Part shown: positions 9,969-22,361 of the stretch, one piece after another | Position numbering within the stretch: position 1 is the first letter of the stretch | How the letters are laid out: each line of letters begins with the position of its first letter | NCBI GenBank assembly: GCA_002803225.1 | Contig: NXFV01000322.1 | Coordinates: forward strand, 1 to 39,940 | Reading direction: 5' to 3' | Length of the DNA stretch: 39,940 nt | From: Gamarada debralockiae | Lineage: Eukaryota > Ascomycota > Leotiomycetes > Helotiales > Hyphodiscaceae | Notes under the pieces: model-generated | Databases searched by the model: none | The model's input: the letters and a program-made list of their open reading frames with translations, nothing else | What the model was told of the DNA's origin: nothing | Program-made: the position numbers and the translations under genes

Positions 9969-12440
9969 AATCTGAAGCGCGAATAATTGAAATGTTTGAT
10001 CAATTGCTGACGCTTGTAACGAGGCCTTTCGTGATCAAGAGTGCACTGGGTATGATTAGAGGGATCAATGAGTAGTTGAATTAGATTTTTGGAAGGCAGA
10101 CGTAACTGTGAGCGAGGAAAATTCTACGATAATCCAGTTGAAAGGTTGTAATGTGATTCTAGCCCTTTTATTAGCACAAAGCTACCACACTGTCCAAGGT
10201 ATCGGAGAGCAAGTCACGCAACCGCCTTAGTAAGGTACTAACTTCAAGATCTTGAGCTCCTCTGCAGTGTCAATAGAAATGATGTGGTGAAAAGTTGAGA
10301 CCGTGTGCCTCTACGAAATCATATTCCAGCTGATTTTGTTATTCTTAATTCTTTGTCATTGTCGGACTCATTTATGTCGCAAAGCGAACTGTCGTTTCGA
10401 ATGAAGCGAAAGGCAGCCAAGCTATGTAGCAGACACGGATCAGACACAAGAGAGTTCTAATTTACAAGAGTGAGAGGCGCGCAGACAGAGTCTGAGATTA
10501 TGAATTGCAACTAAGCAGAGCGCCCTCTCCTCTCGCGGTACATGTAGAACATGCTCTGAATGATAGTAATCGAGGTTGAGAAGACATAAGAGCACACCAG
10601 CAGAATTTTGGTCTTCCCTCCTATATTTCAGCAAAGACCTTACTACCCTGCAGTGTCAGGTTGAGTGAAGCACAAGATATTAATCATTCTCACCATCTCA
10701 GTGATTGAGGAGGGGACTTGAACAGCAACCGACTTCCCAGGATACCCTCAAGTTCAATAGGTCACTCAAATTGAACCTTCAAGGCTCTCACCGACCGGCA
10801 AAACTCTTCTGCATACTTCTAGTGGCTGAAACAGATCGGACAATTGATATCTATATCCAAAAAGTACCGGCAGTTCTTGGGATTGGGCTTCAAATTGGCT
10901 CCTTTGAGACTGACGCGAAATCGGTTGGATTGGAAACTTCCTGCCCACCAATATCTGGAATTAGAAAGAGAGAATGCGCCGCAGAATAATAAACAGTAGA
11001 CGCTGAAATATTGATCATGCAGTTGACGGAGCTCTCCATTTAGACTTCGAGAAGCCGCACCTGCTGGCTGGGGTGCGCCTGGTGGCTATCACAAAAGGTT
11101 AAAATTGATATATTCGGTTCACTCTAATTAAGTTTGGCATTCCAAATCCACGGAACTCAATAGTGGATTAGTTTTGTTTGATATTGAGGTTTAAATCCAT
11201 CTTGAGGTTTCGTCTTCTCTGATGACCGAAACCCAGAACTCAGATAGTCGGATACCGTGACGCGCACGTGCCCACCGTCCAGATCTCCACACAAAGAAAT
11301 CTCGGAAACGAAAGCATCGTCAGGATCTCCAGGGTAATTTAAGGTATGGCACTAAAACATCATGCCTTTGAAACGTCAAATTAAAGATTCTCCGCTTTTG
11401 TGATTGGTTCTGTTTGATGAAAAAGAAATGAAGTTACCGAAAGATCGACGGGGTTGACAGGCAATCAGTTGAGGCTGTGAGTAGACCAGATTCAGATAAA
11501 TCGTGCGACATGACACGGGGTGATGAGAGATTTCGTCCTTCCACGGGCGGCACAGCGAGCGCGGTAAAATTGGATACGGACGCATGGTGGGAGAAACGGT
11601 GAGGGTCGTCGACGTGGCCATGGGTGCACAGATTTTCATTCAGGGGTTCAGATGGTGGGATGAACGATTGAAACTTCAGGACACAACTTGAAGTAATTAT
11701 TGATAGATCCTCTTGTCTTATCATAGGCTTCCAGAATAGATATCACATCATGAGGTAGCATTCTGTGATCCATCTGGGACTTGTGGTCTGAAAATAGGAG
11801 GATCACAGGCAGGGGGATAGAAGGATGGTTGGTCCGTCGTCGAATTCAACCGCCGCCCGTCGGACCCGTTCCTTTTGATCTGGCTAATTTCGTTTGTCGT
11901 GCCTCCCAATCAAATGTCTTGTCACACCCGGCAGTACCTGAAGCTAACCACCTTCGGCCCAAGTGCCACGCTAAGACCCACCCGTACCTTGCATTTGGCC
12001 AAGATAACCCACGGCCAACGAAGATCTGACCTTCCCAGGAAGTTGCGACCCTCAGAACTCTCTCTTTCTCACCACCTCTTGTTCGCCGTCCCCCTCTCTT
12101 CTCCCACACACAACCTCATCGCCGTCATCCTTCTTCGCTGAAGCGGTGCCAGCCGATTCATTCTCGTCGTTCACTCTTTCACGACAGGATATTTGATGGT
12201 TACTGTCACCATCACCACATTCCCTTCCAACAAACAGTCCGATAATTCCGTTCATTCCCTTTCGCGACACGAACAATACGAGTCGCCCATTCACAATCGT
12301 CGAATAATATCATAATACTGCTCGACAACAATACCATTCGATAAACACGAGGATCTCAGTCATACGACCAGAGCGCATCCTCATAATTTCTCAACTCGTC
12401 AACAACTTCTCAATCTCTGCGATACATATACAATCTCGAG
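9969..12440. promoter_or_regulatory. Long intergenic region and leader/promoter of SH3 gene
   Basis: Nothing recognisable as a gene from 9969 to about 12000; the open frames found there overlap on both strands and lack motifs. From about 12040 to 12440 the plus strand is pyrimidine-rich (CTCTCTCTTTCTCACC and similar), followed by A/C-rich text up to the ATG, typical of a fungal transcription start and long 5' leader. The exact start of transcription cannot be told from sequence. Confidence 0.4.
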
Positions 12441-14259
12441 ATGGAGCATACTCATGATCGTTTACATCGCCGCCATGCGCGCAACGCTTTCCCAGACCCA
12501 GCTGCCATCGCAAGTGCTGCTGCAGATGCTTTGGCTTCAGCTTTCCCGAATCCATTTGCTGGAGCCGAAGCCACCCCACAGCAAACGACGGTATCGATCG
12601 TTTACGTGACTGCGTCGAAGACCTTCGATGGCCCGGTTGGAGGGTATACCACGTTGACACCTGCTGCTACAGTTACAACATCGGACCCGCCAGCTGCTGC
12701 ATCAACTACTCCTACAGCAACCTCAAATGCGGATAGTTCCATTGTCGCCGATACTACCAGTCATGCCAAATCCAAGACTTCTGCCAGCACTACCCTCCCA
12801 ACCTCATCAAGCCTCCCCGCTTCAATCGAACCTTCGTCCTCGTCCGTCGCGACTTCAATTGCAATTGCCGCAGCGACTAGCAGTCTCTCTTCTACTCAAC
12901 ACAGTTCCACAGTCTCGAGCACTGCTTCAGCCGCTAGCTCAACATCTTCCGCATCGTCAAGTTCAGGAGGTATGAGTGCTGGACAAAAGGCTGGTCTCGC
13001 TATCGGTATCCTACTTCTACTCGGAACTGTTCTGGCTGTTGTATTGTTCTGCTTCAAGAAGAGAAGAGATGCGATTAAGGCTGAGCGCTTGGATGACGAG
13101 AAGACTGAGATGTTCGGAGGTGCTGGACGAGCAGCAAGCACGCGCACTACCGCTACCGCCCCTCGACTCTCCATTCGTCCCGTTACCCAATTCCTCCCCA
13201 ACCTCGGAGAAAAGCGTCAAAGTCGTGGTAATGCTCTCCAAATGGCTTCAACACCAACGTCTGCTCCTACCGAACCTCGCCAGACTGGAAGCCCTTGGGA
13301 GAGACCAATGCTTTCACAAGACTCCAACAGAAACAACCCATTCGGGAATCACGCAGAGGCAATCGATGTCACCAACGCAAATGGCCCAGCTGTCGTCGAA
13401 TCCGTCGGTCCAGGAGGCGAGATTCTTGCTAGTGCTGCTACAGGTGCCGTTGCCGCTGGTGCAATTGGTCTTGCGCGTGGAGCTTCGAAGCGCGAAAACG
13501 CACCAAAGCCAATCGATTTCACCAAAAGCGGTCCATTCAAAGGCCCACCAAGCCCTGCCGGCACCGAATTTAGCATGTCATCTGAGTCCGCTGGTACATC
13601 AACTCAAACTGGTCAAGGCGCTGCTATTGCTGCGGCTGGTGGTCCCGCCAACAGTACTGTTCACCGTGTCCAACTAGACTTCAAGCCTTCTATGGAGGAT
13701 GAACTTGAGTTGCGTGCTGGCCAGTTGATTCGAATGTTGCACGAGTATGATGATGGATGGGTAAGTCACCACTTTCTTCGTTGTATTACAAACTAACATA
13801 AATCAGGCTCTCTGCATTCGTCTCGATCGCTCTCAACAAGGTGTCTGCCCTCGAACATGTCTTTCCACCCGTCCGGTCAAGCCTCGTCCTCAGCAAAACG
13901 GTCCTCGAGGCCCACCTCCACCCGGCATGCGCGTTCCTCAACAAGGCCGCCCAATGTCACCAGCCATGAACCAGGGTCCACCCCGAGCCATGTCCCCCGC
14001 CGGCAACCGACCAATGACCCCGCAAGGCCGACCCATGACTCCAACCGGTCCCGGTCCCCAGAGGCCAATGTCACCCCAAACCCAAGGTCGTCCCCGCAGT
14101 CCATCAGCTGCTCAAATGCAAGGCCGAAGAAACAGCCCTCCAGGCCCCAGTCCCATGAATCCAGCCGCACAACCCGACGTCGCTGGCTCACCACCTCTAT
14201 CCCGAAGCCCCCCATCCGACAGCCCGATTACGAGGAAGCCCGTCGGTCAGGCATTGTGA
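12441..14259 (+). CDS. Single-pass membrane protein with cytoplasmic SH3 domain
   Basis: Exons 12441-13760 and 13807-14259 with a 46-bp intron (GTAAGT, ACTAAC, CAG, phase 0); 590 residues. Order: an Ala-rich N-terminus, a long Ser/Thr-rich stretch (residues about 45-180) expected to be O-glycosylated outside the cell, one transmembrane helix at about 184-206 (AGLAIGILLLLGTVLAVVLF) followed by a basic stop-transfer KKRR, a low-complexity cytoplasmic linker, then an SH3 domain at about 407-455 (VHRVQLDFKPSMEDELEL, DDGWALCIRL, GVCPRTCLS), split by the intron right after DDGW. The tail is Pro-rich with repeated RPMSP/RPMTP units. The layout resembles fungal Fus1-like or sensor-type SH3 proteins, but no orthologue is assigned. 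No cleavable signal peptide is obvious. Confidence 0.85.
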
Positions 14260-16817
14260 ATTTTAGACTTCGAGGGATAGGGTATTTCATTGCAGCGACC
14301 TGCGTATACTAAGATTGGGAATGGCGTACTTGGGTTGGACTGGCGCTATCAATCGACACGAGCGAAACGACGAATGTACAGTTTTTTTTCTTTGCGTTCT
14401 CTTTTTCTTTGCTTATTGCTTTTCCACTTAGATTCTCTTGCACATTTGCCAAAAGCGAAAATTTTGCGGATGTGGGTGAGGCAGATTACACGCAACTGGC
14501 CATCTCTTTCCAGCAAAATACCTGAGACAGTAATGTGTATCTATGGACCTCCTTTTCTTTTCTTCGTGGCAGATATCTTGGGGACGTTGATAGTTGGGTT
14601 TGCAGATTTGTTCCGTGGATAGGTGAGATGGGTGTATTTTCTCGGACATAATTGAGCTGGTCGGAATTTCGTGGTTTTTGTGGTTCGTTGATGATGGGGG
14701 GTTGGAGATCAGCTGAGCTGTGCTGAGCTTTGATGCGCAAGTGAGTGGAGGTGGAGGAAGAAGCTGGATCTATATTAAAAAGCTGGCCAACAAACAATGA
14801 ATGCGAGAAAGAATTTATCGGCGAGACGCTTTTCACTTTGACTATAGGATGTGACACGTGTGAAGACAAGCGTTTCTTCTTGATGGGAAGTTTTCCCCGA
14901 GTGAGCCGTAGCCAATTGCATCTTTACGAATTGTTCCTTGATAAAACTCAGGAGAGCCAAGATGAGGCACTCTCGGAGGCCATGTGATGCAGAGGATATT
15001 GTACCCCGTTGTAGGGGCGCATTCATTTTGCGTATGGACCTTTTGCGATATTGGTTCCGGCTCTTTTGACTTAAAGCATCAAGTTAGAGAGATGTATCTC
15101 ATTGTCAACAGCATTCTCGTTGTCGAATCTTATCGTCAGAGTTGCTGTCGCTCGTTCGCCGTTGAAATCCTGCAAGATTTGTTGCGTGCTTTCAAGCATT
15201 TATTGTACTTTTGCGCCTTGCACATGAACGAGTCGGTGCGTCCTCAGTCTTAACTGTATGCTCGCGTTTAATCAATTCGAACCCAACATGGGGTAGTTGT
15301 CTTGGGAGACCATGTTGCTTTTGAAAGATTCCATCCCAACTTTTTCATATGCTTTTTCCTTGCCATTCATTGGCGTTTTGGAAAGCCCTGGACTTGGCTT
15401 CTTCGCATGGATTGGGAAGGCAATTCCCAGAGCTGTAGTTGTAGTTGGGAGGATGGAAGTTAGCAGGTCTTCACTCTCGAATGCTTGCGAAATGAAGTGC
15501 CAATCACTAGCAACGCCGAAGATTTGCAATCCCCAACTTGAGCGCCTCTGTTGGAAGCTGCAACGGGCTTTCTCTCGTATAACCATGCCTTGATTTAAGC
15601 CGGCAAGTTCTCTGCTAGGCACGGAGTGGAAGCTTGAAATTTTGCTATTCATGGTAGGGTCTTTAAAGTCGCAGTGAACTTTCTCGAAATACTAACTATG
15701 ACGGCGCTATCGGTCATGGCGGTATTGATATTCGATATGCCTGAAATAGTCGATATGCTTGTTCAGCGGGAAACCTTTCTCGGCGATGTCCATTTTATAG
15801 TACGTCTTGCTGGTATTCCGTTCCTTTCGCATTCACAACGTGTGGTTTTCAAAAGAACAGGTTGCTATGTTGTGACTGGCTGAAACCATTTAAAGATGGA
15901 AAGGTCCATTTGAAGAGTGGATTTAAGCAATGAGTCGAGGAACGGGCAGGAAATTTCTATCCACTCAGAAGAACTGAGTGATTAGGAAATAGAATAGACT
16001 TCATTGATCTATTTATGCAGGACATACCTTATTCTTTTCCGAAATCAGAAACGGTCAACCCTACTTCAATTACAATGGCGGGCCTCGCATGCAGTATCGA
16101 TCTCTAACCTCTCTCTTCCCCCACAACAAAGGTTCCCCATCCATATGTATTTTTCTACCTCAAACTTCATGGCAGGCCAGCAGACTCTGAAGAACAAATT
16201 CTTGTAGGTGTGTTCGCCGCCAGTCAGACCCTTCGACACCGACTAGCCTGTTGGCACCCATATAAAATTCTTCCAATACTTCCAAATGCGAAAATGCTCA
16301 TGGAAATATATATTGGTGACCATAAGCGTATGGCCGGAAGGGAGGCGAACCCCCACCATTTCAAGTGGGCGTTCTGTCGCAGGATCTGCCAGTGGCGGAA
16401 GGGGTTCCTTCGGCAGCAGGCAGAAGCTGCATGTCTGAAATGTGCTCTGCTTCAAGGGCTAAACAAGAAAGATGAAATGCATGACAACAAAACGTATTTG
16501 ACAATGAAAAAGCTGTTAATAACATTAAAAGTACCAGTTACTGCTTGCAGTTGTGCCCGACCATGGATTCCTATTAATTTGTAGATCAATCAAGTTGGGG
16601 TTCAGATATTAGAAGTCGATTTTCAACCAAATTTTCGGATATGTTCAGCGATCCAGAAACCAATCTTTAAATCGGATTAAGGACCAATTGTCAAATTTGA
16701 CACAACCTTGAGATTCGATCACTCATTTGGTTTCTACAAGTGAGAATCAACCATTCAGCGATCTCCGTTTGGAAAGAATCGTCCACCCTGTTGCTTGGAG
16801 TGACTGTGACTCGCGAG
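14260..16817. other. Long region without a recognisable gene
   Basis: Several mid-size frames occur on both strands and none has family motifs. The most gene-like is listed separately at 15272-15652 (minus). Around 16243-16455 (minus) a short frame reads GVRLPSGHTLMVTNIYF, faintly reminiscent of non-LTR retrotransposon endonuclease text, but this is too little to call. Confidence 0.35.
15272..15652 (-). CDS. Doubtful small ORF, 126 residues
   Basis: An uninterrupted ATG-to-TGA frame (MNSKISSFHSVPSREL...) with no intron, no signal peptide and no recognisable domain. A frame of similar length overlaps it on the opposite strand. It could be chance. It is listed only because it is the longest ATG-initiated frame in the 2.5-kb gap. 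Confidence 0.15.
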   Translation of the reverse strand: MNSKISSFHSVPSRELAGLNQGMVIREKARCSFQQRRSSWGLQIFGVASDWHFISQAFESEDLLTSILPTTTTALGIAFPIHAKKPSPGLSKTPMNGKEKAYEKVGMESFKSNMVSQDNYPMLGSN

Positions 16818-17997
16818 CTACAACATCTCAACAGGCTTTGCGACGTACTTCTGCTCAAGGAATTCAATATCCTCCTTCTTCAAAAGCCCAGCCTTCGCAA
16901 GTGCAAGACTTTCGACAGCCTGATCGACTCTATCAATGCTTCCAAGTCCAACAATGGGGATCACACCCTTCGCAAAACACCACGCAAGTGCGATCGAGGC
17001 CATAGCCACACCCTTCTTTTTCGCCAGCTCTTCGACTCGTCCAATAATCTCAATATCCGCACTTGTCGTCTTTCCCAACAGAAACTCACTGTACACATCA
17101 GTCTTTTGGCGGATTGTTGGCGCCGAATTGTACGGCCGAGTGAGTAGCCCTCGTGCAAGCGGCGAATAGGGAATCATTCCCACTCCAGCATATTGACAAT
17201 ACGGAATCATTTCCCGTTCACCTTCACGGAAAAGCAAGCTGTAATAATCCTGCATACTGATGAATTGATGCCAGCCATTCTGCTTGGCGATGTTTTGGAG
17301 AGACTGAAATTCCCACGCTGCCATCTGGATAGAAATCAATCAGTACTTGAGAATGTTTGAAGGAATGAGACGGGTGAGCAGTGGTACCTTGCAAGCCCCA
17401 ATATACCGCACTTTCCCGCTCTCCACAACGTCATTCAATGCCTTCATAATCTCCTCGCGCGGCGTCTCACGGTCAAGTCGATGGATTTGCAAGACGTCCA
17501 GGTAAGTGCCGAGTCTGGCAATACTCGCGTCCACGGCATCAAAGATGTGCTTCCGTGAAAGTCCCACGCGATTGACCATCACACCATCGTTGACGCTCAT
17601 TCGCTTTAACATTTCCGCTTCGTCTAGTATTTCGTCCCCTTCTAGAACGCCTCCATAGCACTTTGAGAGGAGAACTATTCGTTCGCGAGGGATTTTGTAC
17701 TCGCGGAGGGCTGCGCTAATGATACGTTCTGAATCCCCGTTTGAATAGACGTCGGCCTATGTATGCTTCCAGTCAGCGTCAATGCCGAGCATTGGAGAGG
17801 AAGAGTTGAATATTCACGGTATCCCATGTGTTGATCCCTATGTCAAATGCATGCTTGAGTATCGGCAGAGCTTGGGCTTCTGGAAGTGTCCATCCCATCG
17901 CACTTGTCGGGCTGCCGAAAGACATTGCACCCAGGATAACCCTGGAGACCTTGAGGCCTGACTTTCCCAGTCTGCCAAGGGGAGAAATATCAGCCAT
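16818..17997 (-). CDS. Aldo/keto reductase
   Basis: Exons 17997-17818, 17756-17388 and 17324-16818; introns of 61 and 63 bp (GTGAAT...CATAG, GTACCA...CCAG); 351 residues, usual for the family. It starts MADISPLGRLGKSGLKVSRV, with LGAMSFG near residue 25. The catalytic tetrad is visible: Asp59 and Tyr64 (WDTADVY), Lys92 (LLSKCYGG), His152 (LQIHRLD). The C-terminal part has YSPLARGLLTRP and a nucleotide-binding segment IPIVGLGSIDRVDQAVESL. It should be a cytosolic NADPH-dependent oxidoreductase of the (alpha/beta)8 fold. It resembles the fungal group often labelled versiconal hemiacetal acetate reductase-like, but no polyketide genes are nearby, so the substrate is unknown. The bZIP regulator next to it is on the same strand; regulation by it is possible but unproven. 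Confidence 0.92.
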
Positions 17998-18297
17998 GTG
18001 CTTCGTGAGGGGGGTAAGACCTACTGGATGTATTCCATTTGCAATAAGAATGAGAATGCTTGCTATGACGACAGAACGAGAATACGTTAAAGTAGACGGA
18101 GGTGAAGATGAACATTAACCTCCCATTTTCGAGACAAGGCCAGCTTGATATATGTATTTGATCAGGTTTGTAAAACCATCGAAAACTGTCAGGGTCTATG
18201 AACATTGCGACTTCTACTCACGTGGTAGGTAAGCAAGCTGCCTGTTTCAACCTCACGCGAGCTTCATAAGCATGCATAACTAGCAAAACCTCATTTA

Positions 18298-19661
18298 CTA
18301 CCAGGGGTAGCAAGATCGCTCACCCCTCATCTCACACCACCACTGAGTCTGCTTGTAGATCTCCCCTTCAGCACCACCAATCAGAATCCACCACTTCCTC
18401 AAAAACCAGGGCTGTGCCTCCCAGCTACGGATATCCCACGGCGCACCAGAACCAGTAGCCACACTCCCACCACCCAGACTCGATCCCCAGCAAATGAGTC
18501 CATCGTTTTCAAGATCATTACACAAATCATCCTCATCGATCATTGGCGAGTCCGTATAAGCAAGTTTGATTACCCGTTCTCGGAAAGTTGGGAAGGGGAG
18601 GACATCAATGTAGGGGTGATGAGCATGCATTATCTGGGTGGTACAGGGCCGCAGATGTTCTTTCAGATCTTGGTAAGAACTTAGGCAAGTTGTCTTAGCG
18701 ACGTCTTCGGAGACTGATCCTTGGAAGAAAGGCGATTTATCAAAGTCACAACTTGTGGCCTCCAATGGTAATCCCAGAAGGGAAGCGTTAGCCAGACACG
18801 CTGCGGTGAATAACACTTGCTTGATTCGAATGTTGTTTCTGCGGATATCGGGAAGTGGAATTGCAGCCTCCTCGTTGATGTTTTGAAACAGTAGTATTTT
18901 ATCCGTACGAAGAAGTGGATTATCGGTAGTAGTTTCATGATCATCTGTGGGCGGGGTGCAGTCAGAGGGAAACATATCCGATGAAGCCCCCTGTGAAAGT
19001 GCTTTCAGTCCAGCTTTCAAGATCTCCTCCAGTGTAAAGTTTTTCCCTTGAAGATAAAGTTTCAGGTTTTCCTTGAGAGTATCATCCTCTGTGGAAAGGG
19101 TGTGTCCATTGATTTGGAGACTTTCGGGTGAGAGAAGGTTTCGTTGGTTCGTATTCCCCGTCGAACAAGATATAATTTGATCGTCTAAGTATTTATCAAT
19201 GGGCGTCATTCCACTAGAGCGATCCAAAGATCCCGGAAAGCGTGAATTGGAGTTCACAGATAGCCTTGTGAGGGGAGTTGGCTGGAGCTGCAGATCCGAG
19301 CCGAAGGAGCTATAATGCGACAGCTCTGTGCTGCCATCATGAGAAGAGCTCGGTAGGTCAGAGCGCATTAATGGGGCGTCATGAAAAATATCCAGCACCG
19401 TCGACGAGACGCCGTTGTCAGATTCAGGCTGTAGAGCTCGACTGACTTCAGCTTCTTGACCAAACACAAATCCATGCCTGGAACTAGCAATATCTTGGAG
19501 GACCTGTAAATTCCTTTTCTGTCTTTCTCCTGAGGAAACGTTAGCTTAGGCTTCCCGCTGAGATACCCGTGCTTTGGCTTACGATAATTCTTCTGCGCCT
19601 GCTTATTCTGCTGACGCCGTCGCTCAGAAACCTGCTTTTTAGGGCGCGGTTCTGCTTCCAT
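18298..19661 (-). CDS. bZIP transcription factor with C-terminal DUF3425
   Basis: Exons 19661-19583 and 19529-18298 across a 53-bp intron (GTAAGC, GCTAACG, CTCAG) that splits an Arg codon in the basic region; 436 residues. After splicing the N-terminus reads SERRRQQNKQAQKNYRERQK followed by RNLQVLQ, a fungal bZIP basic region (residues about 13-35) with a short, weak zipper. The C-terminal 180 residues fit DUF3425: a helical segment KQVLFTAACLANASLLGL, then HHPYIDVLPFPTFRERVI, GLICWGSS, SWEAQPWFLRKWWILIGG. Such proteins are nuclear regulators of stress or secondary-metabolism genes in filamentous fungi. A perfect palindrome lies 140 bp upstream of the start (19801-19820). Confidence 0.92.
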
Positions 19662-21257
19662 GCTGATTCTGGATGTGCTGCGAGAGGAGCTTCTGATGCA
19701 GCCGAGGACCCTTAGATACTGCTCACTAGATCATACCTCATCGTGTGGTGACGGTAGTTGTAAACAAGTTCTTTGCTCACGATTAAAGTGTGGGGTTGAT
19801 GCATGCTCACCAGAGCATGCAGTAGCTCCTCCTTAAGCGAAGCGGCACGTGATTGTGCGATCTCAGACAACTCACGCTCTTAATTGACAGGTTCTAGCTA
19901 CGATATTCAGGGCTGTCACTTTTTTGCTTTGAGTGAATCCAACTTTGAATAATCAAGGACATCTGAAAACTATAGAGAGTTCCGAAGCCATACTGGAACC
20001 TTCATACGGCCCAGAATTCCCGACATGATTGACGAGCTTGAACGCCTTATGGGGTGGAGACTGACGAGAAAATTAGACTATCAGTCAGGGAAGATCTGCT
20101 TTGAGTCTCTGTGAGAAGCTTGGAGGGTCGGCTGATTCTTCGTCCACAACAAAGGAGATAATCATAACTAGCTGTAGAACTTGTGGTTGTCGATATTTCT
20201 CGTACTGATTATAATCGATTACGAGTTGTGGAGATAAAACAATAATTATCTGTGAGAATTTCGCAGCCGGGGAAAGCTTCGTATGATTTTGTTACTATAA
20301 TACTACACATTTGAAGTCAGGCATTTGAGAGCCACGACATCCACCCACCATGGAGCTTCTTGTCAGCCATCTTGACGCAACTCTGGTGTCGCAACTTGTT
20401 CGAGCTATGGGAATTAAATATATTATCAAAGTTAAGCAAGCACTCTTCGAAAAGAGTGAATGAAATTTGAAGTAATATGAATGATTCGCTGATTCCAAAT
20501 CACCAGCACAACGGTAAAGGCCCGACGGGAGTTGAAGCTTTGCAGAACTAGCCTGCAGGAAGTTTTGAACTATTGATCTGATGTGACAACATGAAATACA
20601 AATTTAAGGGGTAAGTTGATGTATATATTGATTCAGACGCTAACTTGAGTTTAACGTGATCTTAGCAAGAGGAACTTGAACAAAGGTGGCCACAAGTTGC
20701 GGTTATGCTCGCTCCAAATTATTTTGAACCTGGTGGATGAGCGATTCAGCCTCGAGCAAAGAAATCACAACCGCTGCACCGGATCTCGTCGCAATAATAC
20801 TCGACAATAACATCAATTAGAGGACGAGAAACCAGAAAAGACGATGACGATTGTCTCGAAATTGGTGAGTCAAACAGAGGTTCCGCGAAAGGTGATTTGT
20901 TTGATTTGAGGCATAAAATTTTTTGGAAATGGTAGGAGACAGGGGCACGGGTTTGACGACAACATGCTTCTCCTCACACTCTAAGCGAAGAGACGATTCT
21001 TTCTCAACGGTGGTTGAGGAACAAGCTTCTGAGAGGTCAATATAGAGTTTTTCTAGGTCAGCAGTGGGGAGAGCAGAGGATCTCGACCTCTTGGAAATAG
21101 TCTTCAAATGGAAATATAGCCATTGTAAAATGGGGTTCCCGCTAATACGCCACTCTTCCTCCTCAAAATCTTCTCGGAACAAAACGCAAGCAATGGGTAT
21201 GTCGCACAATAGTCATCCAGCTCATCTCATCACCTCATCTTCTTTTTCCATGATCCC
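19662..21257. other. Intergenic region between bZIP and SDR genes
   Basis: Apart from the palindrome at 19801-19820, no gene is supported. A minus-strand frame at 20817-21209 is open for 130 codons but lacks an ATG and any known motif. Confidence 0.4.
19801..19820. promoter_or_regulatory. Perfect inverted repeat upstream of bZIP gene
   Basis: GCATGCTC-ACCA-GAGCATGC: two 8-bp arms, perfectly complementary, 4-nt spacer, 140 bp upstream of the bZIP start codon. It looks like a candidate site for a dimeric regulator, possibly autoregulatory. This is inference from symmetry and position only. Confidence 0.45.
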
Positions 21258-22361
21258 TCACCAAGGATACCGTCTCCCCTCCCATGTCCAGAACGTAGCC
21301 GCTCCTTCCTCCAACTTCCCACCAGCACTCACTCTTCCACCCTCGTCAAGCCCACCCTTACCCTTCTCCGCAATGACCTTCAACATACAACTAACACTCT
21401 CTCGGGGACTAATAATCCCTTCGACATCCCAATCCGGACTCACATTGGCTGCCATGTCGGTCGCGACCTCGCCAGGGTGAATGGCCAACACAACTGGCGC
21501 GGTAAACCTACTCTCACCTCCGCTCCCATACCCATTTCCAGCGATAGCCTCTACGCTCATGATGGATTCCTTACGTTTAGACCGATAGAGCTCAGCAGCT
21601 AAATGACGAAGTCCTTGGTTGAGTGCTGCTTTCGAAGCAGCGTAGGCGGCGAAACCGTCTTCGAAAGAGCGGAAGTTAGTAGTCGAGCCAGAATCAGAGG
21701 ATATAAAGACCAGAGTGCGGATGCTGATAGGTGTGGCAGGAAAGGTGGGTGATAATGGCGAGATGAGACTGGAGACTGGTGGAAGGTAGGTTGGTGAAGA
21801 GAGGGCCAGAAGGGTCTGCGCGGTTATGAGGGGGCCGATGGTGTTGGTGTGGAGATGGTGAGCGAAGTCTTTGAACGATCTGGTGGTGTGCCGATTATTG
21901 TATGAACGAATTAATGAGGAAGAAATGCATGCTGTGAGACAAACGATGGCGCAGGAGGATGAGGAAAGGGACTTAGAACACGTGACTCGAAGAAAGGAGA
22001 CAAGCACTCACATATCGCTCATCCGATTTGGATAAACCAGCACACCAGCATTGAGAACGACGACATCAATAACACCTCTTTCCAGTACGGCACCCCTCCT
22101 TCCCAACCTCCTGACTTGTTCCCCAAACCTCTTGATGTTCTCTTCATCACTGACATCGCATTCCAAGATTGTGAGATTGCGGCCATTGAGCGTCCCAGTC
22201 AGCGAGTAGAGAATGCTTCCACTGCCCATACAATCGACTGGTGGTGCGGTCGCTGGAGCACGAGCAGTGGCGATCACAATGTGGCCCTGGTGAAGGAGCT
22301 GCGCTACGAATTCCAGGCCAATCCCCCGCGAGGCTCCGACAATAAGCCAGGTTTGTGGCAT
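21258..22361 (-). CDS. Short-chain dehydrogenase/reductase
   Basis: Exons 22361-22012 and 21879-21258, joined in phase 2 across a 132-bp intron (GTGAGT...CACCAG), longer than its neighbours' introns; 323 residues. I chose the ATG at 22361 because MPQTWLIVGASRGIG places the Rossmann glycine motif (GASRGIG, residues 9-15) directly at the N-terminus; the upstream extension in frame begins with GTG and is not needed. Other family marks: LECDVSD, VVVLNAG (NAG motif), FISSDSGS (Ser177/178) and the catalytic YAASK (Tyr196, Lys200), then HPGEVATDM. It is a probable cytosolic NAD(P)-dependent oxidoreductase; the substrate cannot be inferred. Confidence 0.9.

Noticed and set aside
10705..10989. 94-codon plus-strand frame in the long intergenic gap
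   Set aside because: No ATG context, motif or splice partner supports it, and an antisense frame overlaps.
12727..13677. Alternative plus- and minus-strand frames within the SH3 gene
   Set aside because: They are shadows of the low-complexity Ser/Ala/Thr coding sequence in other frames.
16330..16410. tRNA-like GC-rich block
   Set aside because: It does not fold into acceptor, D, anticodon and T arms in either orientation and lacks the A and B box consensus.
16243..16455. Possible non-LTR retrotransposon endonuclease fragment (minus)
   Set aside because: Only one short phrase (LMVTNIYF) resembles such enzymes, and no reverse transcriptase or catalytic motifs lie nearby.
16818..19661. AKR and bZIP genes as part of a secondary-metabolite cluster
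   Set aside because: No polyketide synthase, NRPS, terpene cyclase or transporter gene lies in the window, so the pairing alone is not evidence.
20817..21209. 130-codon minus-strand frame after the SDR gene
   Set aside because: It begins with TTG, contains no ATG that could serve as start, and has no recognisable motif; a plus-strand frame overlaps it.
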